A DNA stretch of 64,000 bases from Hexactinellida sp. DTS-2022 (GCA_028753945.1 JAPNXP010000011.1:4402001-4466000); one strand, 5' to 3'; numbered from the stretch's first letter, positions 12,946 through 26,912 are shown. Notes: a model not told the origin generated them from the letters alone. Made by a program: numbers and translations.

Positions 12946-13632
12946 ATTATTATTTAGTTTGGGTGAATTTTATTCTTCATTAAGGACAATAAATTTTCGC
13001 TTAATTTGTTCATTTCCAACCCAAAAGAACTTACTATAGTTGAACAGCAAACTATTGAGAATAATATGGTGAGGTAAATTATCGTTCTATATACGTACTA
13101 AACTATTTTAATTAACTACAAAGCGTATTTCAGAGATCTAACATATGAAGCAGATTGCAAAACACTACTGTTGACAATTCTTGGAAGAATAGCCTGATTG
13201 ATTAACGTTAATTTAATAAAATAATTATATCTGATAGTGAATATGTGCATCTGGGCTTGTAGAGGTTTATAACAAGCAGAGCATATGATTATAACATTAT
13301 GTCCACACAACTCGATACGAAAACGTGGTTGGCAACATACCAATTATAATGTAAACAATTGAGAGAGAATGTTGGATTGAAATGCACGTCAAAGGAAAAA
13401 TTTTATGTAATTGAGTCTGTGATTGTCATTAAGTTTAATACCACGCCCATAATGGATTTAATACAAGGATCAAATATACGATTTTACTCTAGTTTCTATT
13501 GATCTGCGAGGGCAATGTTTTGATTAGCTTAATTGATGGATAATTATTCAGTTAATTTATCAATTAACATTGTGTAGTTTTTTTATCTATTTCAGGTTAC
13601 ATGGCTTGTCATAAAATAATAAAGGTATAAAA

Positions 13633-13991
13633 TAGAGCTTCCTTATATAAACGGTATATATATATACGGTCTATAAAAGCCCATACAAAATAAGCAAAAT
13701 TTTTATAGACCTTAAAGTTTGTAGACCCAAAGCCCCTGCCGTCTATGGATAATAGTATTTAAGCCAAAAAAACCTGGTCTAGAAATAGACGGTCTACATA
13801 AGTTATTTCTATAAAAATATTACTTTAAATAACTTATATGTAGATCGTCTATAAATATACCAGGTTTATTTACTTAAATAGTAATAAATACTATTACCCA
13901 TAAACGGCAGGGGCTTTTGGTCTACAGAATTTATATACGATCACAAAAATTTTGCTTAGACCATCGACATATAAGGAAGCTCAAAATACTC
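13633..13991. repeat. head-to-head pair of family E elements
   Basis: A forward copy (about 13633-13805) is followed at once by an inverted copy (about 13806-13991). The second carries the complement of the conserved core ('acggcaggggcttttgg') and ends 'acatataaggaagctc'. Together they form a long imperfect inverted repeat of about 360 nt. Confidence 0.65.
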
Positions 13992-15630
13992 TAATGAACA
14001 AACACAAATTTAATTTCTCCTAGTTTATACTAATATATAGAAAGTAATACTTGATTTGATTTGAAATTAGAATGAGTACTAATTGTAAGATACATTAATT
14101 GTATATGAAATTAAAATAATTCCATATAAGTTATTTAATTTCACCCAAGGTTACATCAATATAACAAGTAAACATGCTTAAATCCTTTACACATTAATTT
14201 AATGATGGTTTTATATTGGGCAATGTTTTAATCTATGCGCTTAATGAAGTTTCAAATATATTAATTATAAACTTTGTTAGATGCAAATTATAATAATGAT
14301 CTTGGCATGTAAATAAACAGAATTTAAGATCACATTTCAAATTTCCTGTTTTTATGATGGCATAATATTACAAGCTTCACGAATGCGTATTTTCAAAATA
14401 TGTAATTACAAATAATAATAATTCATTCCTACATCCGTTTATATCATAACATGGAAAGGTCACACTTAAATTTAATATCTATACATACTATAAGTTGATT
14501 AAAATAATGTGACTAAGTACTCATAACCAAAGAAATTCAACTCCAGCATGCTAAAGTATGTCCCCACGCCCTTGATGAGCACATGATTACTTTAAACATA
14601 ATCTTTAAACCTTCTAACCCTTGTGATATTAAATAACTAGCATTTATTTGGGTCATCGGTTGCTTAAATTTCAATTGAAATATAATCTCTTTGTACCTCA
14701 TGAGCACTATTTGTATAGTAAGTGAATTTTAATGTATAATTCTCAATAAATTCAGTGAATTTACGATAAAATTATTGATAAGGGATAAATTTTATCACTA
14801 ATAGATTCTGATCTCAAGATAATCTAAACAAATATTATCAAATGTATTACACATTCCTTTAAGGTTAAGACGTAACTGAGGTAGAATCAAGGTTTGATTA
14901 ACAATAATTAAATTGTGACGTTTTTTTGATAATACAATCTCCGAAACCAATTGAAAGCAATAAATTAACAGAAATACGGTAGATTTTGAAATATTTCCGA
15001 TCCAAGATTAGATACTGAAGTTATATTGTGAAGCCTTTAACAAATAGTATAATCAGAGTTACTTTCAATAATATAATATTCCTTATACAACGATTCTAAA
15101 TATAGTTGATATACCCTGAGTTCAATTTCCGGATCATTTAACCATTTCGATAATCGACTGTATATGAAATAGTTAAAACTTCGTAAAAATCAATTTCAAT
15201 ACAATTCCACTTTATTTGAAGTAAAAAGTATTTCGATATAACTGGGGTAACTATTACCTGATAAATTTCACAATGAATACAAATCTTTCTGACAAGTTTT
15301 ATAAAATTCATTTGGATAATTAGATTTAACATAATTAGTTACATTTGTGCTAAAACAAATTACACAATCGAGTCTACGTACTTTACCAGAAATTTCATGC
15401 GGCTAATCTTATTAATTATTTATTTGCAGATTTTACTCGGTTATTACGTCGTACCCGTGTTCGGAAATACTTTGGCGAAGTGCACATTAATTTCTTCAAG
15501 CTAGTCTACATAAGTGTATTTCTATGTAAGGTAATTGTTAGCCCTTATAAAGTAATTACTCGTTTAAAATCCGGATTTATTATATTTAAATCCCAAGAAC
15601 TTACTAAACATACTATATATTAACTATATA

Positions 15631-15835
15631 CAGTGGAGCCTCCCATAACGGACACTCCAAATAGCGGACAACATCTAAATAACGGACAACCCTCGTGGCA
15701 CGGATTTATTTATTTAGCATATGTCTAATAGAAAAGCAACCTCTAAATAGCGGACAACCTCTAAATAACGGACAACCTCTAAATAACGGACAACGGTTCC
15801 GGTCCCAAGGTGTCCGTTGTTCAGAGGCTCTACTG
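15631..15835. mobile_element. pogo-like MITE family J
   Basis: Starts CAGTGGAGCCTCCCATAACG and ends 'gttcagaggctctactg', with TA flanks. The inside has about four tandem copies of 'cctctaaataacggacaa'. Only copy seen here. Confidence 0.7.
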
Positions 15836-15894
15836 TACTCGTATAACGTACTCCTCATATATCAAATTATGTGTTTACGTTACCAATTTAGATA

Positions 15895-16086
15895 CAGTCA
15901 GGTTCTTTATTATGAAAATTCAAGGAACCAAAAATTGTGTTCATAATAGAGAGACTTATAATAAGCAAACTCAACTTAATACAAACCCTATGTAAGTTGT
16001 TAAATTGGGACCATAGGGCTTGTTCTTAATAAAGGTTTTTCGTATTAAGCAGACGAAAAATTGTTCATATTAAGCAGACCTGACTG
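15895..16086. mobile_element. pogo-like MITE family C
   Basis: Starts CAGTCAGGTTCTTTATTATG and ends 'attaagcagacctgactg', flanked by TA. Contains the conserved 'gggaccatagggcttgt'. Other copies: 25101 (partial), 32781, 37411, 46992 (split), 51449 (partial), 61009. Confidence 0.78.
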
Positions 16087-16761
16087 TATTGGGTATTGCA
16101 TTGTGATTCTCTTATTTAATCGAAAATTAATCTTTATTGTTTGACTTAGGATTATGCTTGAAGTATATATTCTAAAAAATAAAATAAATAAAATTCCGAC
16201 TATCGGAAAAAAATTGGGAAATAAACAAGTATGTAGGTATACTTTATTTTACATAGACTTTAGCATAGTTATTCGGTTAATACCTAAACCGGAAAATATG
16301 ACTATATTCCTTCCTCGAGTGTGTTCTTATTATTCAAAGTATAATGTATTCGAAATAACAATAGAGGTATAATCTGATGACAAATACCGCAATATAAAGT
16401 TCTAAGTTGCGTTATTCTTTTCAGAAATAAATTTCCTTTTAATTTACAATCTTGAAGTTAATAAGCCACAACTGCCTACTTTTACCTGACGTAAATCAGG
16501 TGCTATTCATCAAGTGTGTATTATTAGAAAGCCAGTTGCAATAAAATTGGAAACTTTCGGAAATTATCTTAAGATAAAAATTAATTAAAATCAGTTGATC
16601 CTCTCATGATGTATTGCATGTTTTTCCAAATTCATAGAAAAATTATGATTAATTCGAACGCCATGACTTACGAGTTTCGAATTAATTGATTTCTTCCGTT
16701 GAAGTTCAAAGTGCTGGTTACTACGAATCAATTCATTAATTATAATTATTTGAAATTAATA

Positions 16762-16929
16762 CAGTTGACTCCGTTTAATACGGTCAGTTTTGTTACAGGT
16801 TACTTTGACCCAATTAAGTGGAGAAATCTAATAACCGAAAATATTTTGACTCAAACTATAGTTCTGTCCTATAAATCCTGTGAAATTTGACCCCATTAAG
16901 CGGAGAAAGCTAATAAGCGGATTATACTG
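16762..16929. mobile_element. pogo-like MITE family D
   Basis: Very close to the copy at 1711-1876: starts CAGTTGACTCCGTTTAATAC and ends 'taagcggattatactg', flanked by TA. Confidence 0.78.
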
Positions 16930-18280
16930 TAGATATTTATTTACAGCTTCAATATATAATAAGTTGAGTGTCAATTTATAAATATTAAATAGTTTAAATT
17001 CAACTAAGAATTAATAAGTAAATGTTAGAAAAGAAAAATCTGATTTTAATGTACTTATAAATTTCAATATTTAAACTCTATCATTATGATCAGACAACGA
17101 CGAGCATTATATAAGATTTTCGAGGGTCGATTAATTCCTTAAATACATTTTATTCCACTAAAAAGTGGGCTGAATTTTGAATAATCAAAACTAGACTTTA
17201 TAAAGAAACGAATAATTTTAAACATTTAAGCGTAAATTCCCAATTGAATATGTCATGGGACAAATAATCAATTAGACGCGCTTAATTGTCCACAAATAAT
17301 TAGATTGATGCTATAGATCTATTAGAAAGTTTACCATAAGGAAGTATAACTTCGTTATATTTCAAACTAAGTTTAAAATACGCAAAATAAATTAACTTGT
17401 CGAGGTTTATTCGCTTTAATCATTACAAACAATGATCTGGGCATTTTATCACCAATATTTTGCTTGCAATAATACGTTTGAATTATTTAATAAACAGTTT
17501 TATAAACCACAATTTATCCAGATAGTATATTAAACTTTATCACATATACCGTACTATATAGCAATACCATAAATGTGCTTTAAAATCATGATTTATTTGT
17601 ACTTAATTATAATATAATTATTTGAGCATAATTTCATCTTATATTTGTGTTCTTAGGTTAAATATTAATCTGTTATAAAATCGTGTCAAATATTTCAGTA
17701 GTTTATCTTATCCTTTATTGTATTTTCAATGTTTTTTAGAAGTCTAGTTTCTTTAAAACGAATTTAATCAATTAATATGTAGCTAAATAATTAAATTTAG
17801 TAGATAAGTAATTCGTCGTTTACCTAATGCTTTTGTGTGTCAGACAGTAACTCATTTATTCAAGTTATATTTGATGAAAACTAACCTCAATTCGCTTAAA
17901 ATAAAACATCATTTAATTTAAAGGAATACTCAATTACGTAACATTCTAGCTTTTGCATCGGCACCGTACAAACTGTATCTAAGCATTTAAATCCAATTAA
18001 AAGGTCATGAACTATTGACTATGTCTGAGTAGATATTAACAACATCTACGTATGTATTGTATTACAACTAAAATAACAGTTATATTATAGCAGGTGGGGT
18101 GAGATGTAATAACCACCCCAGTTTAATTAAATTTGTATTTTATTGTACAATTAAATTATGAACTGATCAGCTAATTAGTTTATGTTTGTTTACCAGTAAT
18201 TACAAGCGGATAGCATAATTCCAAATATGTTTTTATTTACTTTGAACTTAAACTAGGGGATTAATATGGACTTACTTGTA

Positions 18281-18425
18281 CAGTAGAACCTCGTTAGTAC
18301 GAACACCAGGGGACCGTCAAAATGTGTTCGCCTTATCTGGAATTCGTATTAACCAGTGTCCGTGTCATATTAAAAACGCTTTGAAAGGGACTCGAAATTA
18401 TGTTCGAATTAAAGAGGTTTTACTG
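18281..18425. mobile_element. pogo-like MITE family B
   Basis: Starts CAGTAGAACCTCGTTAGTAC and ends 'aaagaggttttactg', flanked by TA. Contains the family signatures 'caccaggggaccgtcaaaat' and 'ttgaaagggactcgaaa'. Family B is the commonest element in the window. Confidence 0.78.
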
Positions 18426-19054
18426 ATATCGCAAACATCTTTTCAATATGAAAACCCTGCTTCGTAAAAAGTCGACCTTGTAAGTGCCTGAATATTATAC
18501 AGTTGAAATCGGGGGTTTTCTCCATTTTATTGTACTGCCTAGGCGACAAAAAAATCCGAATATTTTAGAATGGAATTATACGAATATTAAAACAATTTAT
18601 ACAAGGATTAAAGACAAAAAACTAAGACGTGACAAAAAAAACTGGTGACACCTAAAAAAAAACAGATTTCCACTGTATTAGAAATACATATAGATTATAG
18701 AAAATGGAATCCAAAATAATGTTCTTTTCATGCGGTTGATAAATGCTTTGATTTACCAAACAGTAATATTGGAACATCATTATGTAGCAAAAGGTCACTA
18801 TAACTTGTGTTGAAAGTGTGTCAAAATTCTTTGAAATTGTATCACACAATTAATACATAATAATGGTTAAGGTCTACACTGTTTCGATTCTTTCAAAGTA
18901 TTTGAAACTAATGGCACCTATTAATATTACTTTTAGAAAATGTTAACATATTTAAATGGTCCCCTCGTGACAATACTAACGATATTCAAAGAAAATTGTT
19001 GGCTGTTTAATTGATACTGTTTATTTTCCTAAATCAGAAAGTTAACCTAGGCAT

Positions 19055-19100
19055 TCATCCAGGCAAACTTTCTGCGCGCCTAGATTAAGTTTGAGCTCAT
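19055..19100. mobile_element. family H fragment
   Basis: Only the left end remains: 'ttcatccaggcaaactttc' followed by 'tgcgcgcctagattaag'. Confidence 0.5.
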
Positions 19101-19614
19101 TCATTTAAAAACCATAAATTTGTTACATTTTAAATCGATTGACTCATCAATTGTCACACTTGACAACGGGTGATACCAGAATAATTAGAGCTATTCACGA
19201 ATTTGTCAAGATTTAGTAAGATAAACCTGAAATCTTACATATGAATGAAAGTGCAAAATTTACTGCTTGATAAAACCATGTAAATTGGAAACCTTAAATC
19301 ACATAACATTTAATAGATTTAGTTGGCTTTAAGTTTTTGGAAGTGATTTTGTCTCCTAGAAAGGCAACAGTAGGTAACAAACTGTGTTATAAGGAAATTC
19401 ATTTATCAAATTACCATTCAACTCAAACAATACACCACAAATCTCCAAAGAATTTACCAATAGGAACACCGTTATTAGTAATTTGCAACCACAAGTTAAA
19501 TTGAGTTTCAGTGATTTGTATATGATTCTATGGAATCTTTTCTCTCATCGGGTTTTGGGAAGAAAATACAGTTTCACCATATGTAAACACAATGTTGTGG
19601 TTTAGTATTGAATC

Positions 19615-19870
19615 TTACGTACGTTTAATTTGTAGTTGTCTTCCAAATGAATACATTGATTGATTGTTGTTAAAAACATAAAATCGCGAAGGAACATGAC
19701 TTCCCTTTGACCGATATAAACAGTTTTCGTTAGATTTGTTTGATTGACAACGCAATTGGTTCAGGTATTCAGTATTCATTGTCCCTAAGGCCGTATAATT
19801 TAATCTTTTTAGTCTATGAGTTATGGGAAATAGCAAATTTCTTTGAACTGTTTCCGACAAGACAATGTTT
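19615..19870 (-). other. weak candidate exon or orphan ORF
   Basis: A minus-strand open frame continues upstream to 19977 but has no ATG until an internal one about 54 codons before its stop. Its downstream half (SETVQRNLLFPITHR through GRQLQIKR) is less AT-biased than its surroundings. It ends at ACGTAC|GTAAGA, a good splice donor (donor GT at about 19616-19617). An acceptor candidate reads TTGTCGGAAACAG. No family is recognised. It may be a real internal exon or chance. Confidence 0.2.
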
Positions 19871-22137
19871 ATACCGAACAATATATAACAAAAATAATTA
19901 GATATAATACAATAATTAGGGTCGAACAAAAAAAAAAAGCGAATTAGATAATAATTCCCATATAAATAGATTCGCAAACTAATAATGTATTTGAGATTTA
20001 ATTTTCAGCAGAATTTACTTTGAGATAGTTTGATTATAAGAATTACTATGTCAGCCAACACCATTTCTATTGTAATTTTAGACCTTGGTAAGGTCATTTT
20101 TTCACATCGAAAAGTCACTTTTATCACCTTTATATTAAAAAGGTATTGGTCTATATAAGTAAGCCCTTGATTATATCTGCTTGGATTGTAAACATATTTA
20201 TTGTAGCATAATCAACAATAAATATACACTAGGAATTATTCAAACATTAATTGGTTTTAGCAAGTAGCAATTAAATTGATGTAATTGGTATGTGAAGTCC
20301 AGTGCTTCCTAACTTAATGTTTATAACTGTATTTTTAGTAATTACCACTAATATTCTTTGTATCAGATATCAAATGCTTATGGCATTAAATTATTTCTGT
20401 AAGGATCACGTCTCTAAAGTGAGGTTTTACGAAACTAATTTATGTCTACCGAAGCTTTTGTGGTAGTTTTTCTAAAGTTACTAAATACGACTAAGTAGGG
20501 ATAATTATAGATAATTAAGTGAACATTTGATGACCACTGTGTTATTATTAAACTTTGCTATAATTATAGAAAAGCCATTGAAAGTCTGTACGTATTAACG
20601 TATATGTAAATATGTTTGTAACCCCTGGAAATGGTCTCTAATCAAAATAGTTTTACATACAATAGACTCATATTAATATGGATGAAGTGAAATATAGAGT
20701 GATGTTTAATTTTTATATGCATCCAAGTGACTCCGGTTAATACAAAAGTTTTCTTGATAATGCAAACAAATTCGACTGACTTCATTCTTTATCAAGAATC
20801 TATTTTTGTTATGAACAGATATTTGATCCTTATTGCTCACAATTTGACAATTTAATTGAATACATTTTGTTGATTATGATAACCAAATATCATAATAAAT
20901 TTCAAATAATTCTGCTATGCTACTTGTGGTATGTGGTAACTAATTTATTGAATAAAATTATTTTGCAAAGTAAACAAAGGAAATTCATTACGTAATTATT
21001 TTAAGCATTGCACAATGTATTATTATTAAGAAATTTATTAATTAGTCTGTAGGTAGGTTATTAAAGCCGTTGTTGCAATATTTTAATTTGATTAATTCTA
21101 AACTTGCGACACAGTTAAGATTATAGCAACTAATTGTGGCAAATGGTAATTATTTAACTTAGTTTTAAACCAATAATTACTAATGTGACTTTTGGTGAAT
21201 AGATCTTACGGAATATTATTGGTTTATTGATTGTAATAATAAGTTAGTTTCATATACAGAACTTTGTCTATTTATAAATATAAAATTTTTTGCTTGAACT
21301 CCAGAGAATCAACATATTTTGTTCCACTATGTGTTAATATGAATTGAATTGAATAGCTTTATATGAAAATTCCTTAAAAAGTTACTTTGGCAATCGTTGC
21401 ATCACTGCATGTAGCATTGTTGTATCGTGTATGTTGAGTTTTCATTTAACATGTTACACGAAAAAAGAAACTATTACAGCAAAATTGTTGCCAGGGCATG
21501 TTGGGCTTAAGTAATCTATAAAATCAATGATTTTCCATCAAAAAGTCAAAAATAATTACAGAAGTCATGTTTACCATTAAATATTGCTCATTTATGGTTA
21601 GAAATGTTTAATTTAACAATATAGTAGCGGAGACCTGTAGAAACGGTCGTTTGACTTGAATTAATAAATTTATAATCTATGCATATGGGTTAATAACATA
21701 AATTCTTGGGTTTTTATTTTAAGAGATCCAATATCCCTATTCCCAAACTTTGATGAGAAAACCCAAATAATTTATGAAAATATGCAAGCCTTAGACAGAC
21801 TAAGGCTCTGTCTTGGTGATTGGTGAAATATTCAAAATATTGCCTTTCCACACCAAAGTTCTTGCAATATTATTCATGAAGTTAGATTGGCATTTTATCT
21901 ATCAAACATAATTGTGGTTGTTTATAAAACTACCCTATTGATTTATTATGGAGCATTTTCTACAAGAAATTAGTACAAGCTTATTTTGTCCAGCTAATAT
22001 CCACTGAAACTTCTGAAAGTATTCAAATTATGGTTACTAACCTAATTATATTCTGATGGCACAATTGCTAACAAATACACACTGAATTAAAAACTTTTAG
22101 GATTTATTGGTCGTGTTTAAATATATGATGTGTCTTT

Positions 22138-22456
22138 CAGTAGATTCCGCTTAATAGAACCACAGGTTAATTGGGTCCGCATTTCACAGGATTTATGGAA
22201 CTGAATTAAAGTTTGGCTTCCAATTTTTCGGTTAATTGTGTCAATCTACCCTCGCACTAAAGCAGGGTTTCATCCAGGCGCGTAATTTTGAAGGAAACTT
22301 TTCTAGGCGCGCAAAAATCGAGAGATGCTCCCATAGACAAAATACAAATTGAGTATTTTAGGCAAATATGAGCGAGCTCAAACTTAATCTAGGCGCGCAT
22401 AAACTATTCTTGTTGAAAGCCTGGACTAAAATGACCCAATTAAGCAGAGTCGACTG
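22138..22456. mobile_element. family D MITE split by a family H insertion
   Basis: The outer ends are CAGTAGATTCCGCTTAATAG and 'aattaagcagagtcgactg'. The body is interrupted at about 22265-22432 by a family H element (next entry), and D sequence resumes afterwards with 'aaaatgacccaattaagc'. Confidence 0.7.
22265..22432. mobile_element. family H element nested in family D
   Basis: Begins 'gggtttcatccaggcgcgt' and ends 'ttgaaagcctgg'. Includes 'ctaggcgcgcaaaaatcgag', shared with the other H copies. Confidence 0.6.
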
Positions 22457-23560
22457 TATTTAAATACAAACAATGCATTTTAACAGGTTTTTCCAATCTC
22501 ATTACACATCTCCCACTCGAGATGATTATACCTACACAGTATTATAAGCTAGTGATTACTTATATAAAAACGTCAGCGAAATCAAAATAATTTTGCTTAG
22601 ATCACTTTTGTTGCAAGATTTATTCATTTTTAGACCACAATGATAATACCACAAACAAGGAGTACAAAATTATTTATTAGAAATGTAACGACAACAAAAT
22701 TATATTTCTATAATAATTATTTCTAATAAAACACTTCATTTATGGCTGTCTTGAACCTTGATTGTTCACAAAAATATCAGGCTTTTAAGCTCTACAAATA
22801 TTTAGCTATAACGCTTGAAATTTGTACTAATTAACGATGATTTTGTATTACGAGCGTATAAAGGGAAAATTCTAATTTTTTAAGGCATTTATCGTTTGTT
22901 AAGCAACGATATATTATGAGTTCTTTCTTGTGGCAGCATTTGTAATTATAATTACTTAATATCTAATAGTCGAATTGGCAATGTAAGAGTATGATTAGCT
23001 ATTATCAATAAGCGAGTTTTTAAACTTTGTACTAGTTTTAATTTTAGAACAAATCTTGAATTGAAAGCAAACAGGTTAAATTTAGCTCTTGGCATACAAA
23101 AATCATGTACCCTATAACTACTATACATAATCTATAGGGTTTATGATAATAATTTAATTTGAAATAATTTCAATTCCTATGGTACAGTCTATGATAAGAA
23201 CGTGATCAATCAAGAACATATTCTTTTCTTATTAATTAGAATTAATGGAATTCTAAATTAACCAATTAATTATATTTGAATATACGTACACGATTAAGCG
23301 ACGACGATTTTCTTAATATTGAAACTGAACATTTTTATTCATTTATTGGTTTAATATCTTTTGTTAGCAAATTTATTTGGCAAAGACAGCTGGTCAATTC
23401 GTAACTAGTGCTGACATACGTATAATTTTAAATTTGAGAAGAGCTTAATTAGAGCATTTTGCTAATGTATATTCAAACGGTAATAAACGTAATCTGATTA
23501 CAGGTTATAAGTTTCAGTTCTTGAAGTTAATACAAGGATGTAATATATGTTTATATCCTA

Positions 23561-23662
23561 CAGTCGACTCCGATTAATTGGGTCACTTTGGTCCGAGGGT
23601 AGTTTGACCCGATTAAGCGAAGAACCCAATTTACCGGTGGCTCTATTAAGTGGAATCTACAG
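23561..23662. mobile_element. short family D MITE
   Basis: CAGTCGACTCCGATTAATTG at the left, 'attaagtggaatctacag' at the right. Internally deleted relative to the full copies. Confidence 0.65.
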
Positions 23663-23796
23663 TTTGCATATACTATAGTAGTATACGTATCATGTTTATT
23701 TGTATGATAAATTACTGTTCCTGGTGTGTATACAAAGGAGATTTTAAAAAGTACATTTTCCACTAAATTTATGAAAATTATTTTAAATTGTTTATA

Positions 23797-23957
23797 CAGT
23801 AAAACCTCGTTAATAGGTATACCAAGGGACAGTCAAAATGTGTACTCCTTTTCCGAAATTCATATTAACCGGTGTCACTTGTATTGAAATAGCTTTGAAG
23901 GGACTGAAATAGTGTAAGTATTAATTTAACCAGGAATTCGTATTAACTGTGACTGGT
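23797..23957. mobile_element. pogo-like MITE family B, eroded right end
   Basis: CAGTAAAACCTCGTTAATAG at the left. The inside matches family B ('tgaagggactgaaatagtg'). The right end is degraded to 'ttaactgtgactgg'. Confidence 0.65.
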
Positions 23958-24551
23958 TGTAATGTATTTTGTAAAAGATAATCATGACAAGGGTGGAAAC
24001 ATTATTCGTTATAATTATAACTGTAAAATTATATTAATTCCATTGACTCACGTTTAAACTATTCTGTAAAGAACCACGAGATTTAAAATTAGCTTATCTC
24101 CAGTAACTGAACAAATAAATAATCTATGAATTTATAACCATCATTATTACTAATTAGTTAATTTCAAACTTTAGACCAATTAAAATACAGTTTACGAAAA
24201 GGATTCATTTTTGTAATTATCTGCGTATACAACTGTTATAAATGAGATGAGACATTCGTATTGTTTCAGTACAGGTCAGAAGAATAAAATGGAGATAATA
24301 ATCAGAATCAAATAAGTTTATAAAAGACGATTAAAAATGATAATTCAGTAAACGAAGGTTTATGATAAGTACGTCATTACAATAATTCGTAGATTTATCT
24401 GATACTTGAACGGAAGTTAACTGGAATTACTAAAACGTTACTTTCATTTGATATCTAGAATTTAGAAGTACAAACTACGACATTAAATAACTTGTTCTGT
24501 TGTTGTATTCAAAAATTGGCGATAAAAACGTAATCCAATTATAGCAGATTA

Positions 24552-24680
24552 GTTTAGATCAGCTATTCCCAACTTTTTCAACTACGGACCCCCTATAGTA
24601 ATATTATACATTCTGTGGACCCCTCCCCATTGACAGTAATACATCTTGTGGACCCCAGGTTGGGAACCACTGGTTTAGAT
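24552..24680. mobile_element. hAT-type MITE (family hAT-1) with 8-bp target duplication
   Basis: The element (24560-24672, 113 bp) begins CAGCTATTCCCAACTTTTTC and ends 'aggttgggaaccactg'. It is flanked by perfect 8-bp direct repeats GTTTAGAT (24552-24559 and 24673-24680), as expected for hAT elements. The inside has three 'gtggacccc' repeats. Related copies at 27087, 46055, 52494 and 57676. Confidence 0.85.
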
Positions 24681-25100
24681 AATTCCTTCTTGAATGAATA
24701 TTTATTATCAAATATTTTAAATTCAGATTATAATGTTACTACTGTTAATTAAATTCAAAAGAATCAAAAGAAAGGTAGCATCCTAATGAGATCACTGTTC
24801 TGTTCTAATTTCCTAATAATCTTATTTAGTTAAATAGAATCGCGATTCGGTATTTTCTCGAGATTAAGAGAGTATTAATTAATGTTGAATTTAATATCAA
24901 GTAAATGACGTTAAACATGTTGTAGGTAAACACACTCTTAATTACTTGCAAGACGTGAAACAGTTATTATATTAGTCTGGTATACGTATTTGAATACATC
25001 AATAAACTGCTTATCGATTAACCACTCACTGTAAAAGGTGGATAATTAAGTAATACATACATAGTAGATGTAACTCAATTAGTATTAAGTAAACATTTAC

Positions 25101-25215
25101 AGCTTACAAAGGGTTTGCATTAAGTTGAGTTCGCTTATATATTATTATGAAGTCTATCTATTATGAACACAGTTTTGGACCTTTGAATGTCAATAATAAA
25201 ATAACCTGACTCTAT
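25101..25215. mobile_element. family C MITE, right half
   Basis: Matches the right part of family C ('agggtttgcattaagttg', 'gaagtctatctattatgaac', 'aataacctgactc'). The left half is absent. Confidence 0.6.
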
Positions 25216-26912
25216 GCCATTGAAATAATGAACGAGAATAAAATTGTTTTAAGTATTAGTCTATATTTATGAAAAATTCTTCAATAATACAATAGACCTG
25301 ACAGCACATAAGTAATTAAATTAATAGAAATTGTATTGGTTCAGTGAAATAACGTATTTGAATGAAAATAGCATAATTATTAAGTTCAAATACACTTGCC
25401 TACAATTTATTTGATCACCTGATATCAACAAATATTTATCCTAAAATTTTTTCTTGGTTTGGCAGAAATACTAAACTTCCTAAACTTTGCTAATACTCAG
25501 TAAGAATCGACAGACCGAATGGTGCAATTATAATAATTTGATGATCAAAATAACACTATTTTGCTATATTCACAAGTTATTTAATTACAATTTTCTTTAT
25601 TCGGAGTTAACTCGATCATGGCACGATCGACGAAAATACCATTCGGCTTAACATGTTATTATTCAAAGAACGATACATTATAGAAGGAATAAACGATCTT
25701 ATTTCATTCGTATACAAATATTTGTGGACAAAATGGTTGTAGAAACATGATTCAAGCTTTTGAATATTTAATTTTTTAAATATTATTCGCCATTTAAACG
25801 TGGCTAGTGTGTATCAATCAATTAATTATTTAATAAATTTATTGTAATTCTTAGAAAATCAATTTTATCTACTATCAAAGGTTAAATTAGGTGACAACAT
25901 TTGAACATAATATGTTGAGGACCAATAAAATGTCCGTGATTTAATCAAAGGAAATTCCGTATGTATTTTTCCTATTTTATAGTTTCTATTGCATTTTTTA
26001 TTCAATATAAGGAACCAACTTATTTCAAATATTATTAGCTAAATTTTGAATATTAATAAGTATATGTGGCTAGATATTTGCATACATCATAATTACACAC
26101 AAAGATTTGACATCACGAACAATTGCGTAAAACAATGGAAAATGCATCTGTTGATAATTAAATTATCGCCTCACACCCAATCTATTAACAGTATATAAGA
26201 TAACTTAAATTTCAAGAATGAAACATAATACGTTAATAGATAGACTTTAAGGCGCCATAGAAATCTACACACAATCGATAGGTTATTGTGATATGTGAGA
26301 AACCATTAAGGAATATCTAGAAACGAAGAAATGTCACTTTTAAGGATAATTTTTAACATTTCTAACAAGTCTTCTCGTTGCGTGGTTTATTTATTTGGAT
26401 TCTTTGTCAATCTTTGTAGTAATTAGTAGTTCAGAACTATTATAATTAATACTATGAAATTGGACCATCAACACATGTAATAGAGAGTTACTTGTAAATG
26501 TAATGATTTCTTTAACCAAAAGAGTCATAGTAGTTTACATCAGTGACTTGGTAGATATATATTCTTAACCATTCTGGAAATAGTTCAATATTACCTGCAC
26601 TTTTCATAACAGTTCATAAGTGAGCAAATAACCGTTAACTTAATAGAGAAATATAATAATATATAATTTGCTCTCTTGTCAAATTTCTACAAAATGTCAA
26701 CATGGATTTTACTGCGTGTAAACATTGGATAAAAACTCGTTAAAAACCGTGGATTATATGATTCGGCTTAAATTTCAGAAATTTATTATGAACGAACTTC
26801 CTTAAAGTAGAATAAATTTATATGATTTTGAGTTTCACTTCAGCGATAGATTACCCCTCACGTTCTACAAAATATTTTTGTGTGTTTTTATAAACCAAAA
26901 TAAAACTAATTA

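Noticed and set aside
13116..13343. 75-codon minus-strand ORF with several Cys
   Set aside because: No recognisable domain, no supporting splice sites, and length is within chance expectation for the number of frames scanned.
15695..15946. ORF with repeated QPLNNG peptide
   Set aside because: The repeats come from the internal tandem units of a family J MITE read in frame.
16370..16400. CTGATGA near 16375 as a second hammerhead
   Set aside because: No stem II or GAAA follows and no pairing partners surround it.
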